Numbered from the stretch's first letter, positions 9,809 to 18,942 are shown. The stretch: 64,000 nt of DNA from an uncultured Prevotellaceae bacterium (GCA_902799905.1 CADCCB010000008.1:19600-83599), one strand, 5' to 3'. The notes: a model not told the origin generated them from the sequence alone. Numbers and translations: made by a program.

Positions 9809-11620
9809 ATGAAATATATAAATAAAATAGGTGTAGTGCTGCTGGGAGGCATGGTGCTTGCTGCAGCATCTTGTGCCGACTATTCCGACTACAATACCGC
9901 ACCAGTCGATGAGTTGGCTGGTGCCAACAAGACGCTGTGGGAGAATATTTCCGAAGATCCGCAACTGACCAAGTTTGTCGCGCTGGCTCAGAAGTGCAAG
10001 TACGACAAGGTACTCAGTAGTGCGAATTTCTATACCGTCTGGGCTCCTACCGATGGTTATATCAGCAACGACGAGTACACCCGCCTGCTCAACAGCGACA
10101 GTGCCGTCATCGTCAAGCAGTTCATGCAGCAGCACATCACCGACTACAACCACCCTGTGTCGGCCAACCTCGACAGCATGACGATTATCTCGCTGAACCA
10201 GAAGCACCACCCGTTCACCCAGGCCACGTTCGACGGCTTCACCTATAGTGCCGTCAACCAGCCCTCTACCAACGGTTTGATGCATAAGATCAACGGCTAC
10301 TCGCCCTATCGCACCAATCTCTATGAGAATATCGACTCGCTGGCCGGCTGCGACTCCATCAAGAAGTACCTGCAGCAGTACGACGAGTGGTATCTCGACC
10401 CGCGTGCCTCGGTGCTCGGTAAGATTATCAACGGTGAGCAGACCTACGACGACTCTGTGATGAAGAAGCGCAACACCGTCATCACCAGGATTATGCGTGC
10501 CGACCTGGAGCAGGAAGACAGCACCTATTGTATGCTCGTTCCCAACAACAAGGCCTGGGAAGATGCCTACAAGAAGATAGCCCCCTGCTACGCCTACATC
10601 AAGAAGATGGACTATATGGACCTGTCGAAGAAGACGGCTACTGCCGACCAGTTGAAAGCCACCGATGCCAAGGCCGATAAGGCCTCTGAGACAACGGGTG
10701 AAGTCTATCAGGACTCGCTGACATGCTACAACCTGGTCAACAACCTGGTGTTCTCACATTCCTACCAGCGCAACTATCCTCTCTTCAATGAGGCTGCGGC
10801 CAATGCCGACGACTCGCTCTATAGCACTTCCCGTCGTTATCTGCAGGATGCCGACCAGATACTCGACCATACGGTGTCCTATGAGGAGATGAGTAACGGT
10901 ATCGCCCGTGTCATCGATTCGCTGACGTTCCGTCCTAACCAGACCTACAACCCCATCATCACTTCTTCAATGCCAGCGAAGACGCTGAAGGTGAATAAAC
11001 TCACATCGGTGAATATCCCGCTTGAGAATCTCGCCGACCGCGACACCCTGTTCAGCGAGGTGCCGGCGATGTTCAAGGAGTTGCTCTTCCCCAAGACCTC
11101 GCGTTTCTTCTCCTATGTGGGAGTTGACAGCGCCGACGTGCAGGGAACAACGGGTAAGCCTGAGTTCAACTTCGCCCTGCCCGGTGTGCGCTCTACGACC
11201 TACCACATCTATGTGGTCACCGTGCCTGAGCAGGTGCGCCGTCCCGAGGCTGCCGTGAAGCCCTACTACCTGCGCTTCTACCTCAGTTATACTGATGCCG
11301 ACAACAAGCAGCAGTACATCGTGCTGCCGCAGGGTGCGAAGGCCAATTCCAAGATTACCACTGCCGATGCAGCAAACACCGCTACGGTGGTCAATCTGGG
11401 CAATCCCGGACGTGTCCATGTCATCGACCTGGGTGAGTTCACGTTCCCTGCCTGCTATTATTCCCTTGATGCCTATCCCAGTCTGATGATGATGCACACC
11501 GAGAGTTACACCTCTGCTGCCCGCAGAAAGAGTTACGACCAGCAGATGCGTGTGGCTGGTGTCTATCTCATCCCGAAGGAATACAACGACAAATGGGCTA
11601 ATTCTGATAACGAAGAATAA
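9809..11620 (+). CDS. Fasciclin-domain lipoprotein
   Basis: 603 residues. The lipoprotein signal ends L-A-A-A-S-C (Cys22). A FAS1-type domain is recognisable near residues 35-165 (D-P-Q-L-T-K-F-V-A-L-A, Y-T-V-W-A-P-T-D, then N-G-L-M-H-K-I-N). A second copy is likely near 215-400 (C-M-L-V-P-N-N-K-A-W), and a beta-rich C-terminal part near 400-590 has Y-H-I-Y-V-V-T-V-P. Its stop codon TAA overlaps the ATG of SusC-2 by one base, which implies translational coupling to that transporter. It is probably an exported partner of the second SusCD pair. Ligand unknown. Confidence 0.75.
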   Translation: MKYINKIGVVLLGGMVLAAASCADYSDYNTAPVDELAGANKTLWENISEDPQLTKFVALAQKCKYDKVLSSANFYTVWAPTDGYISNDEYTRLLNSDSAVIVKQFMQQHITDYNHPVSANLDSMTIISLNQKHHPFTQATFDGFTYSAVNQPSTNGLMHKINGYSPYRTNLYENIDSLAGCDSIKKYLQQYDEWYLDPRASVLGKIINGEQTYDDSVMKKRNTVITRIMRADLEQEDSTYCMLVPNNKAWEDAYKKIAPCYAYIKKMDYMDLSKKTATADQLKATDAKADKASETTGEVYQDSLTCYNLVNNLVFSHSYQRNYPLFNEAAANADDSLYSTSRRYLQDADQILDHTVSYEEMSNGIARVIDSLTFRPNQTYNPIITSSMPAKTLKVNKLTSVNIPLENLADRDTLFSEVPAMFKELLFPKTSRFFSYVGVDSADVQGTTGKPEFNFALPGVRSTTYHIYVVTVPEQVRRPEAAVKPYYLRFYLSYTDADNKQQYIVLPQGAKANSKITTADAANTATVVNLGNPGRVHVIDLGEFTFPACYYSLDAYPSLMMMHTESYTSAARRKSYDQQMRVAGVYLIPKEYNDKWANSDNEE

Positions 11621-14600
11621 TGACGACGATGAAAAGTACGATCTATAATTTCCTGCAGCGTCAGAGTCTCAGACTCTCACTCTGTGCCTTTGTCCTGACC
11701 GCAAGCACCACTATGGCTTACGCTCAAGATGATATCGACGACGAACAGGTCGAGGAGACCATCAAGGCTCCCAAGCGCACCAAGGTCGTCGACACCAATC
11801 CCACGATGATGGTGAATGGTATCGTCGTCGACGATGCCACCAAGTCACCGCTGGCTGGCGTGCGTGTCCAGACACTCAGCGACAACCGCTATGTGGCGAT
11901 GACCGACGAGGATGGTAAGTTCTCCATCAAGGTGCCGGTGTTCACCACCGCCCTCTTTGTGCAGTCACCGGAATACCTGTCGCAGCAGGTGGCCATTAAG
12001 GCTGGCGATGAGAGCCAGCAGATACGCGTCTTCATGCTGAGCGATGCCTTCGCCTCGATGTATACCGACGGCACCACCATCACCGCCAAGAACGCTTTCA
12101 TCTCCAATGGCAGCGGTATCACCGTCGATGAGGAGATGACCCAGCGCCTGGGTGGCGACATCCGCATGAATATGCATTCGGGCAACCTCGACCAGGGTGC
12201 TGCCATTTTCATCCGTGGTATCAGTTCCGTCAACGCCAATGCCCAGCCCCTCATCATCCTCGATGGTGTGGAACTCGACATGCAGCGCAACCGTTCGTCG
12301 CTGCACCTGGGCGACATCTTCAATATGCTGTCCACCATCTCTCCCGATGATATCGACAAGGTGACGGTGCTGAAAAATGCCACCGCCCTCTATGGTGCCC
12401 GTGGTGCCAACGGCGTCATCCTCATCGATACCAAGCGCGGCCACTCCATGGCTACCCGTATCGATGCCAACGTCGGTGTGGGCTGGACCTTCGTGCCCAA
12501 CTATCCCACGATGATGGATGCCACGCAGTATCGCAACTATGCCGTGGAGCAACTGGGTACCATCCCCGAAGTGCAGGACCGCATCGGCTCTGCCACCAAC
12601 CCCCTGCAGTTCAACTTCCTCAACGACCAGCCGGGCTACTACTATGAGACCTATCATCAGAATACCGACTGGAGCGACTATGTCTATCGCACGGCGCTGA
12701 CCCACAACTACAGCATCAACGTGCAGGGTGGCGACGACATCGGTATGTACAACCTCTCCGTGGCCTATGTCCAGACCATGAAGAATATCTCGGCTACCAG
12801 TTACGACCGCATCAATGTGCGCTTCAATACTGACATCAGCCTGCTGAGCAACCTCTATACGAAGTTCGACATGTCGTTCTCGCGTTCGAATACCAACCTC
12901 TTCGACGACGGCATCCTGTCCGACCTCAACAGCGGTACCATCACTTCGCCGGCATTCCTGTCGCTCATCAAGAGCCCGCTCATCAGCCCCTATCAGTACA
13001 ACAACAACATCAAGAGTTTCACCTCGCTGCTGGCTGATGCCGACGACCTCTACGGCACGCTGAAGGAAGGCAACTACTCGCTGGCCAACCCCGTGGCCCT
13101 GATCCACAACGGCACCGGCGAGCGCAAGAACCGTAATGAGAACACCTTCTTCAATGTGACCATCACCCCGACCTTTGAGTTCAACCAGAACTGGAAGGTG
13201 ACCTCTCACTTCAGTTACTACCTGAACCGTAACTCTCAGGCCTACTATCGTCCCAACCTCGGACTGCCCTCCTTCGCCATCGAGAACCTCGGTACCGTCT
13301 ATAGCAAGGCGGCCTCCATCTTCTCTAAGGAGAACAATGTGCTGAGCAACACCCATGTGGACTTCAACAAGAAGTTCGGTGCCCACACCGTGGCTGCCAC
13401 TGGCGGCTTCCGCTACAACTATTTCTCCTTCGACAACAGCGACCTGGCTACCGAGTACAAGAACAAGCAGGACAACGACAAGAACCCGACGCTGGCCACT
13501 GGTACGGCAGTCTATTCTACCGTGACCGGTGCCGACGATGTGTGGAAGAACATGCAGTGGTATGTCTCTGGCGACTATAACTACATGAACAAGTATTTCG
13601 CTACTGTCTCTCTGACGGCAGAGGCCAACAGCCGCTTCGGTTCCAATGCCAGCGGCGGCATCAAGGCCTTCGGCACCAAGTGGGCCATCTTCCCCAGCAT
13701 CCAACTGGGCTGGGTGCTCACCAACGAGAAGTGGTTCCCCAAGAATTCAGGCATCGACTACCTGCGCCTCAATGCCGGCTTCGACATGAGCGGTAACGAC
13801 GATATCTCCAACTATGCCGCACGCACCTCTTTCAATACCGTGCGCTACAACAACAACGAGATTGGTATCCAACTCACCAATGTGGGTAACGAGGAGATCA
13901 AGTGGGAGACGACGTCGAAGTGCAATCTCGGTCTGGAGGGCAACTTCCTCCACAACCGTCTGGCTGTGCGTTTCGACTACTTCATGCACAACACCAAGGA
14001 CCTCCTCGTGCTGAAGACCTTCGAGAACCCCGTAGGTGGTATCAACAACTACTGGACCAACGACGGCGAACTGCGCAACACCGGCTTCGAGGTCGGCATC
14101 AGCGGCAAGCCCGTGGCCCTGAAGGACTGGCACCTGGAGATTGGCGCCACCCTCGGCCACTATGTCAACAAGGTCAAGTCGCTGGCTAATGGCGACTACA
14201 CCTCGTCCATCTATGGCGACAACAACATCCTTACCGCCGTGGGCCACTCCGTCGGCGTGTTCTATGGCTATCGCACCAAGGGCATCTTCCGCGACACCGA
14301 GGCAGCCAACAATGCCGGCCTCTACATCGTCGATGAGACGGGTGCCAAACAGTATTTCCAGGCTGGCGACGTCATCTTCGAGGATGTCAATGGCGACCAT
14401 GAGATCAACGAAGCCGACAAGGTCGTCATCGGCGATCCCAATCCCGACATCTACGGCAACCTCTTCCTCAACCTCAACTGGAAGCGCTTCACCCTCAGCA
14501 CCGTCTTCAACTACAGCCTGGGCAACGATGTCTACAACTACCAGCGCTCCGTGCTCAACAGCGGCTCCACGCTCTACAACCAGCAGGTGGCCGAGGTAGG

Positions 14601-14940
14601 CCACTGGCGCTACGAGGGACAGAATGCCGACCTGCCGCGTGTCAACTATGGCGACCCCATGGGCAACAACCGCTTCTCCGACCGCTGGATCGAGGACGGC
14701 TCCTACCTGCGCCTGAAGTCGGTGCGCCTCACCTATCAGGTGCCCATGCCCGAGTCATGGCAGTCTTGGCTCCAGGGCATCTCCGTGTGGGCTGAGGGCC
14801 GCAACCTCTTCACCCTCACCAAGTACACTGGCAGCGATCCCGAATTCTCGGTGGCCAACAGCCAGTTGTATCAGGGCATCGATGCCGGCACGCTGGCTCA
14901 GGGTCGCACCTTCTCCATGGGCGTGAAGATCAACCTGTAG
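11620..14940 (+). CDS. SusC-like TonB-dependent outer-membrane transporter (SusC-2)
   Basis: 1106 residues. The start at 11620 overlaps the previous stop. An ATG three codons on (11629) is equally good and also leaves a signal peptide ending A-Y-A-Q. An acidic linker (D-D-I-D-D-E-Q-V-E-E) precedes the carboxypeptidase-regulatory-like domain (about residues 63-140). The plug follows, with F-I-R-G-I-S-S-V-N-A-N-A-Q-P near 197 and V-T-V-L-K-N-A-T-A-L-Y-G-A-R-G-A-N-G-V near 247, then the barrel. It pairs with SusD-2 downstream. It is diverged from SusC-1, so the two systems probably handle different or successive ligands. Confidence 0.95.
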   Translation: MTTMKSTIYNFLQRQSLRLSLCAFVLTASTTMAYAQDDIDDEQVEETIKAPKRTKVVDTNPTMMVNGIVVDDATKSPLAGVRVQTLSDNRYVAMTDEDGKFSIKVPVFTTALFVQSPEYLSQQVAIKAGDESQQIRVFMLSDAFASMYTDGTTITAKNAFISNGSGITVDEEMTQRLGGDIRMNMHSGNLDQGAAIFIRGISSVNANAQPLIILDGVELDMQRNRSSLHLGDIFNMLSTISPDDIDKVTVLKNATALYGARGANGVILIDTKRGHSMATRIDANVGVGWTFVPNYPTMMDATQYRNYAVEQLGTIPEVQDRIGSATNPLQFNFLNDQPGYYYETYHQNTDWSDYVYRTALTHNYSINVQGGDDIGMYNLSVAYVQTMKNISATSYDRINVRFNTDISLLSNLYTKFDMSFSRSNTNLFDDGILSDLNSGTITSPAFLSLIKSPLISPYQYNNNIKSFTSLLADADDLYGTLKEGNYSLANPVALIHNGTGERKNRNENTFFNVTITPTFEFNQNWKVTSHFSYYLNRNSQAYYRPNLGLPSFAIENLGTVYSKAASIFSKENNVLSNTHVDFNKKFGAHTVAATGGFRYNYFSFDNSDLATEYKNKQDNDKNPTLATGTAVYSTVTGADDVWKNMQWYVSGDYNYMNKYFATVSLTAEANSRFGSNASGGIKAFGTKWAIFPSIQLGWVLTNEKWFPKNSGIDYLRLNAGFDMSGNDDISNYAARTSFNTVRYNNNEIGIQLTNVGNEEIKWETTSKCNLGLEGNFLHNRLAVRFDYFMHNTKDLLVLKTFENPVGGINNYWTNDGELRNTGFEVGISGKPVALKDWHLEIGATLGHYVNKVKSLANGDYTSSIYGDNNILTAVGHSVGVFYGYRTKGIFRDTEAANNAGLYIVDETGAKQYFQAGDVIFEDVNGDHEINEADKVVIGDPNPDIYGNLFLNLNWKRFTLSTVFNYSLGNDVYNYQRSVLNSGSTLYNQQVAEVGHWRYEGQNADLPRVNYGDPMGNNRFSDRWIEDGSYLRLKSVRLTYQVPMPESWQSWLQGISVWAEGRNLFTLTKYTGSDPEFSVANSQLYQGIDAGTLAQGRTFSMGVKINL

Positions 14941-14944
14941 ACCC

Positions 14945-14981
14945 ACCCCCTGCCCCTCCCTGAATGGAGGGGAGTAGTTGG
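14945..14981. repeat. REP-like GC hairpin between SusC-2 and SusD-2
   Basis: A C-rich/G-rich palindrome: CCCCTCC at 14953-14959 pairs with GGAGGGG at 14966-14972 across a 6-base loop, preceded by a run of C. It resembles the element at 15078 in composition and spacing. A RAYT gene, the class of protein that acts on such hairpins, lies 2 kb downstream. It could also act as a weak attenuator after SusC-2. Confidence 0.55.
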
Positions 14982-15018
14982 ATATGCAAATAGAAAATAT
15001 ACTTAATTGATAAAGATT

Positions 15019-17058
15019 ATGAAAGATTATATATATAATAAGACAAAAGAGTTACTTCGTTTTGTGGTCTATATACTCCTCCCCCTCACAGGGGGAGGCT
15101 GGATGGGGGTCTCTTGCTCCGACATGCTCGAGGCTGACAGTTCGCGCCAACTGTTCGAACCGGGGCTTAACGAGAAGACCGACTCCGTCTTCTATGCCTA
15201 CGGCATCATGCAGGCCATGCAGCAGGTGGCCGACCAGTACTATTTCCAGAACGAGTTGCGTGGCGACCTGGTGAAGACCACCGACAAGGCCACCACCCAC
15301 CTGCGGTCGCTGGCAGCCTTCAAGGCCGATGCCAGCAACAAGTACGACAGCGTGTACCTCTACTATAAGGTCATCAACAACTGTAACTACTATCTGGCCC
15401 ATCGCGACTCCACGCTGCGCACGGGTAAGCAGAACGTCGTCATCAACGAGTATGCCGCCGTCGCCTCCTTCCGTGCCTGGTCCTACCTGCAACTGTCGCG
15501 CCAGTATGGCGAGGTGCCCTATATCACCGAGCCTGTGACCACCATCGGCCAGATCAACTCCAGCACCGCCATGACGCCCTGGGAGACCATCCTTGCCGGT
15601 GAGGCCCGTATGCTCGAGAACCTCAAGTCGCACTATACCGACGAGGAACTCTCCGTGCCCACCTTCAACAGGACCACGGCCGTCAATATCGGTACGCTCA
15701 ACAGGGGTGGCGACAAACTCATCTACCCCAGCAAGTGCTTCGTGCCCCTCAATGTGGTGCTGGGCGACATCTATCTCGAGTTGGGACAGTACGACAAGGC
15801 TGCCAAGTGCTACTACGACTATCTGAGATACAACGGCCAACTCGAAGCCGGCAGTATCTCCGTCAACTATACCACGGCGCTCTCTACCAGTTTCAGTCAG
15901 TACAGCCCCATCTTCAAGAACTTCACCGAGTGGCCCGTTGACTACAACTACACCAAGAACGCCACGAACGCCACCCTCGGCGGTTCCACTTGGCTGAACT
16001 CCTTCTTCCATGCCGCTGCCCCTGGCGATGTCATCTCCTACATCCCGATGGCTGTCAACTACACCACCGGCAAGACCACCGATGTCCCCGCCGCCTTCGG
16101 CTACGACTACTACACCACCACCTCGGGCAGCGATGTCTCTTTAGACAATTCCTATACTGTCCCCTTCAACTGTCCCCGTACTGAGAACATCCAGGTGGTG
16201 CCCTCGCAGTCCTATTGCGACTCGGCCCGCACGGCAACCTATTATTACTATGGCGACGAGTTGAGCATCGCCCCCTACTGGGATATGAAGAGCGTGCGCC
16301 TGGGCGATGCCCGTGCCCGTCTTGTGGCCCAGGGCACTGGTGCCGACTCCACCTATGTCTATTGCTACAAGCCCTCCACGGCCTATATCCTGCTCTACCG
16401 CAATGCCACCGTGTGGCTCCATCTGGCTGAGGCCCTCAACCGCATGGGCTATCCCGATGCCGCCTTCGCCGTGCTGAAGAACGGTCTGAACAACGACCTG
16501 CGCAACCGCTACTACTACGAGGTCTATCAGAAGGATGCCGACGGCAACTTCATTCTCGACGACGATCAGAACAAGGTGCTCGATGCCAACCTGTCACACG
16601 TCGATCCCGACAGGCATTATCTCGCACCCGCCACCTATGAGTTGCTCACCACCACGCTGCCCTTCGCCTCTGACGAGAACTCAGAGATCTTCAAGTCCGC
16701 CTATATCGTGGGTATCCACTACCATGGTGCCGGTGCCTGTCAGGATCCCTATTCCCTCTATCGCTACCGTAGTGTCGTCGGTGAGAAGTTGGCAGATATC
16801 AATGCGAAGTTCGGGCTCAACCTGACGCAGTACACCAAGCAAGACTCCATCAATGCCATGGAGGATCTGCTCTGCGACGAGTATGCCATGGAGTTTGCCT
16901 TCGAGGGCACCCGCTTCTCTGACCTGCGCCGTCTGGCCAACCACAAGAATGCTGCCGGTCTCTATGGCGGTAATTTCGGCGATGCCTGGCTCTCCCGCAT
17001 GCTGCAGAACAATGCCGCTGGCATCACCACCAAGAACTGCTACCTGCCGTATAAGTAA
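15019..17058 (+). CDS. SusD-like outer-membrane lipoprotein (SusD-2)
   Basis: 679 residues from the ATG at 15019. An upstream TTG at 15007 only adds four residues. The lipoprotein signal ends G-V-S-C (Cys33). Most of its hydrophobic stretch, L-P-L-T-G-G-G-W-M-G-V, is coded by a GC-rich palindrome that looks like an inserted REP element. The mature part has the helical SusD core (A-S-F-R-A-W-S-Y-L-Q-L near 155, L-A-E-A-L-N near 470) and the C-terminal E-Y-A-M-E-F-A-F-E-G-T-R-F-S-D-L near 620. It is somewhat longer than typical SusD proteins. It is the last gene of the locus, followed by a terminator. Confidence 0.93.
   Translation: MKDYIYNKTKELLRFVVYILLPLTGGGWMGVSCSDMLEADSSRQLFEPGLNEKTDSVFYAYGIMQAMQQVADQYYFQNELRGDLVKTTDKATTHLRSLAAFKADASNKYDSVYLYYKVINNCNYYLAHRDSTLRTGKQNVVINEYAAVASFRAWSYLQLSRQYGEVPYITEPVTTIGQINSSTAMTPWETILAGEARMLENLKSHYTDEELSVPTFNRTTAVNIGTLNRGGDKLIYPSKCFVPLNVVLGDIYLELGQYDKAAKCYYDYLRYNGQLEAGSISVNYTTALSTSFSQYSPIFKNFTEWPVDYNYTKNATNATLGGSTWLNSFFHAAAPGDVISYIPMAVNYTTGKTTDVPAAFGYDYYTTTSGSDVSLDNSYTVPFNCPRTENIQVVPSQSYCDSARTATYYYYGDELSIAPYWDMKSVRLGDARARLVAQGTGADSTYVYCYKPSTAYILLYRNATVWLHLAEALNRMGYPDAAFAVLKNGLNNDLRNRYYYEVYQKDADGNFILDDDQNKVLDANLSHVDPDRHYLAPATYELLTTTLPFASDENSEIFKSAYIVGIHYHGAGACQDPYSLYRYRSVVGEKLADINAKFGLNLTQYTKQDSINAMEDLLCDEYAMEFAFEGTRFSDLRRLANHKNAAGLYGGNFGDAWLSRMLQNNAAGITTKNCYLPYK
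15078..15112. repeat. REP-like palindrome inside the SusD-2 signal-peptide codons
   Basis: A perfect 9-bp stem, 15078-15086 with 15090-15098, closes a 3-base loop and is followed by a G-rich tail to about 15110. It lies fully inside the reading frame of SusD-2 and supplies residues just before the lipobox cysteine. Confidence 0.6.
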
Positions 17059-17085
17059 TCCCCAAAATATACCTGGCAAGAATCT

Positions 17086-17130
17086 GTGCGTCAGCATCCA
17101 GTTTCCCTGGTGCTGACGCACTTTTTTTTG
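17086..17130. terminator. Rho-independent terminator after SusD-2
   Basis: An 11-bp perfect stem (17086-17096 with 17111-17121) with a smaller inner CCAG/CTGG pairing is followed by eight T. It ends the SusCD/fasciclin operon and directly abuts the convergent RAYT gene. Confidence 0.9.
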
Positions 17131-17131
17131 C

Positions 17132-18502
17132 TTAGTACCACCACGTGTCTTTCTGCCTACATATTGCCTGACAGACACAGTTCATAGTCTTACAAAAAGG
17201 AACCGTGATATTCTCTTCCTGAGTCATAAACTGATAAGACCAAGGTGTCAACAATAGCAGATTTCCCGTTGCACAGTCATCCATCCTGTCGGCCGAAGGA
17301 TGATAGATTTCTGGAAAACCGTTATCTTCAATCCTGACAACGGCATATCCCGACAACAGGGCTTGGTCAATGATTTCTTGTTCACCCCTTGCAATGCGTG
17401 CAGAGACCAGCACAGCGCCAGAAGCCGCTTCAGCCAGGCATCGCCTTTTCTGTTGCTCAAACAATTGGGCATCCTTACGATGACAAACCACAGGGAGCAA
17501 CCGTCTGTTCAGTAAGGTCAGGTTTCCATAACTATCACACACCACCCGTCCATTATTCTTCAGCAGTCGCTTCTCTATCAATCCAAAACTGTCAGCAGTC
17601 AACTGCTGAGGGCATTCCCGTTGCAGATACCCTTTCAAGGCTGGTATGCTCACGGCAGTATCCACGGTATGGCATTGCGGATAGAGCCATTCGCGATTGG
17701 TCACCCTCATCAGGCGATTGCGAGGGTTCGCAAGGATATACGCCCGTTGCGTAGCCATCTGCGTCTCATCAACTGGCATCACGTCGCAGTAGCCCGCATC
17801 GAATAGCGGTGGCAGCGCCCCTCCCGATGCAGCATGCTTGACGACTGAATCGCCAAGCGCACTATTGCTTCCCGTTGTGCCTTCGCTCTCGCTTCCCTGC
17901 GTGCTTTCGCTTTCCTGCGTGCTTTTGCTTTCTGGTTTGCTTTCGCTCTTGCTCCCGCGCGTGCTCTCGCTCTTGCTCCCAAGTGTGCTCTCGCTCTTGC
18001 TCCCGCGCGTGCTCTCGCTCTTGCTCCCAAGTGTGCCTGGCGATTCAGTCGCCAGGCCCTCATTCTCCCCGTATCCTTCCTGGGCAATCTTTCCCGTCAT
18101 CTCCCAGTAATGCCTGTTGCACCCCAACTTGAAACCAGCAATCACATGCCCCAGGTGCGTGGCCCTCCCGCTCTGCGACACCACATTGCTATGCGCCATC
18201 AACAGGAAGTGCAGATGCTCAGGCATCACGACATATTCCACTACTTCCAACATAGGATAGTACCGCCGGATGCTCTCTCGCAGTTCCTTCTCCACCATCT
18301 TTCCGATAGGCGATAGTTCCACGTGCGGACCATCGCTGTCGCCATCAGGCTTGTCCAGCCTTCCTGCGATCCTTCCCAAGGGCTGACGCAGCCCCTTCGC
18401 AACACTTATCGTGATATGATAGCAGCCCTTCCTGCTATAGTCATGTGCATGACTGCGCCGTTTCATGCTGTGTATCGTTGGTTTCTTAAAAGCCTCATTC
18501 AT
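17132..18502 (-). CDS. REP-associated tyrosine transposase (RAYT, HUH Y1 type) with DprA-like C-terminal extension
   Basis: 456 residues, two to three times the usual RAYT length. Residues 18-135 match the IS200/RAYT fold: Y-S-R-K-G-C-Y-H-I-T near 22, the HUH motif in M-P-E-H-L-H-F-L-L (His97, His99) and a candidate catalytic Tyr132 in R-H-Y-W. Residues 155-205 are a low-complexity Ser/Lys/Glu insert. The family ending Y-I-L-A-N-P-R-N-R occurs near 255-263. Residues 330-445 form an extra domain whose motif order (V-S-A-R-I-A-R-G-E, then D-N-G-F-P-E-I-Y-H-P) recalls DprA/SLOG proteins. RAYTs nick and join REP hairpin DNA as single strands; such hairpins lie at 14953 and 15078. An in-frame ATG at residue 13 is an alternative start. 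Confidence 0.8.
   Translation of the reverse strand: MNEAFKKPTIHSMKRRSHAHDYSRKGCYHITISVAKGLRQPLGRIAGRLDKPDGDSDGPHVELSPIGKMVEKELRESIRRYYPMLEVVEYVVMPEHLHFLLMAHSNVVSQSGRATHLGHVIAGFKLGCNRHYWEMTGKIAQEGYGENEGLATESPGTLGSKSESTRGSKSESTLGSKSESTRGSKSESKPESKSTQESESTQGSESEGTTGSNSALGDSVVKHAASGGALPPLFDAGYCDVMPVDETQMATQRAYILANPRNRLMRVTNREWLYPQCHTVDTAVSIPALKGYLQRECPQQLTADSFGLIEKRLLKNNGRVVCDSYGNLTLLNRRLLPVVCHRKDAQLFEQQKRRCLAEAASGAVLVSARIARGEQEIIDQALLSGYAVVRIEDNGFPEIYHPSADRMDDCATGNLLLLTPWSYQFMTQEENITVPFCKTMNCVCQAICRQKDTWWY
17937..18032. repeat. 24-bp tandem repeat inside the RAYT gene
   Basis: Four units of 24 bp (units at about 17937, 17961, 17985 and 18009) alternate between two versions that differ in a 5-base block (CGCGC or CAAGT). 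On the coding strand they encode Ser-Lys-Ser-Glu-Ser-Thr-type octapeptides. Frame is kept, so copy-number change would not break the gene. Confidence 0.85.
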
Positions 18503-18525
18503 CGTCAGAAATCATTTCAACACCG

Positions 18526-18533
18526 CAAAGGTA
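18526..18533 (-). promoter_or_regulatory. Predicted -7 promoter element of the RAYT gene
   Basis: On the minus strand this reads TACCTTTG, matching the Bacteroidetes -7 consensus TAnnTTTG. It lies about 24 bases before the ATG. No clear -33 element was found. Confidence 0.6.
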
Positions 18534-18856
18534 ATGAAAATAAGCATGAGGACCAAAGAAAAGCGCGCTTTTTGCTACTTGCTGACGACTGTCCGTGAGG
18601 ATAGCGGCCATTTTAGTGATAGTAATGTGTCAGTCACTTGCTAACGAAAGGTTGCAAGAATGCTTATTGTTATCAACTAATTTTTTGAACATCAAAAAAG
18701 TTACACAAGTTACACTTTTGCTATATCTCTTTGATTTACAGATAGATATTTTAGTGTACCTTTTTTGTAAAGTTACACTAACCTACACCATTGTAAGATT
18801 GGATGTTAAGGTGCTGATAATAAGGTGCTTATATTGAAGGCATGCTCTCTATTGGT

Positions 18857-18942
18857 ACAAAACAACTTGTTTTGTTCTTGTAGAAACTATCTCTACGAGT
18901 GGAAGGAAGCATTCCTTTCGGAACAAAACAAGTTGTTTTGTT
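18857..18942. repeat. Pair of near-identical palindromes in opposite orientation
   Basis: At 18857-18875 a 9-base arm, a central C and its complement form a perfect palindrome. At 18922-18942 the reverse complement of the same sequence occurs, with 10-base arms and a central G. Between them is a short hairpin at 18903-18917. Such paired dyads are typical of protein-binding or recombination sites. Confidence 0.65.

Noticed and set aside
11965-13704. Long open frame of 579 codons on the minus strand opposite SusC-2
   Set aside because: It is antisense to a certain gene, has no recognisable domain, and its composition (Val/Ile/His/Gly/Asp-rich) is that expected from reading the complement of GC-rich codons.
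17937-18032. CRISPR array
   Set aside because: The 24-bp units are directly adjacent with no unique spacers and lie in frame inside a gene; no cas gene is present.
17838-18132. Cys/Ser/Leu-rich small frames over the RAYT repeat tract
   Set aside because: They are readings of the 24-bp repeat in other frames; the RAYT frame alone contains conserved motifs on both sides.
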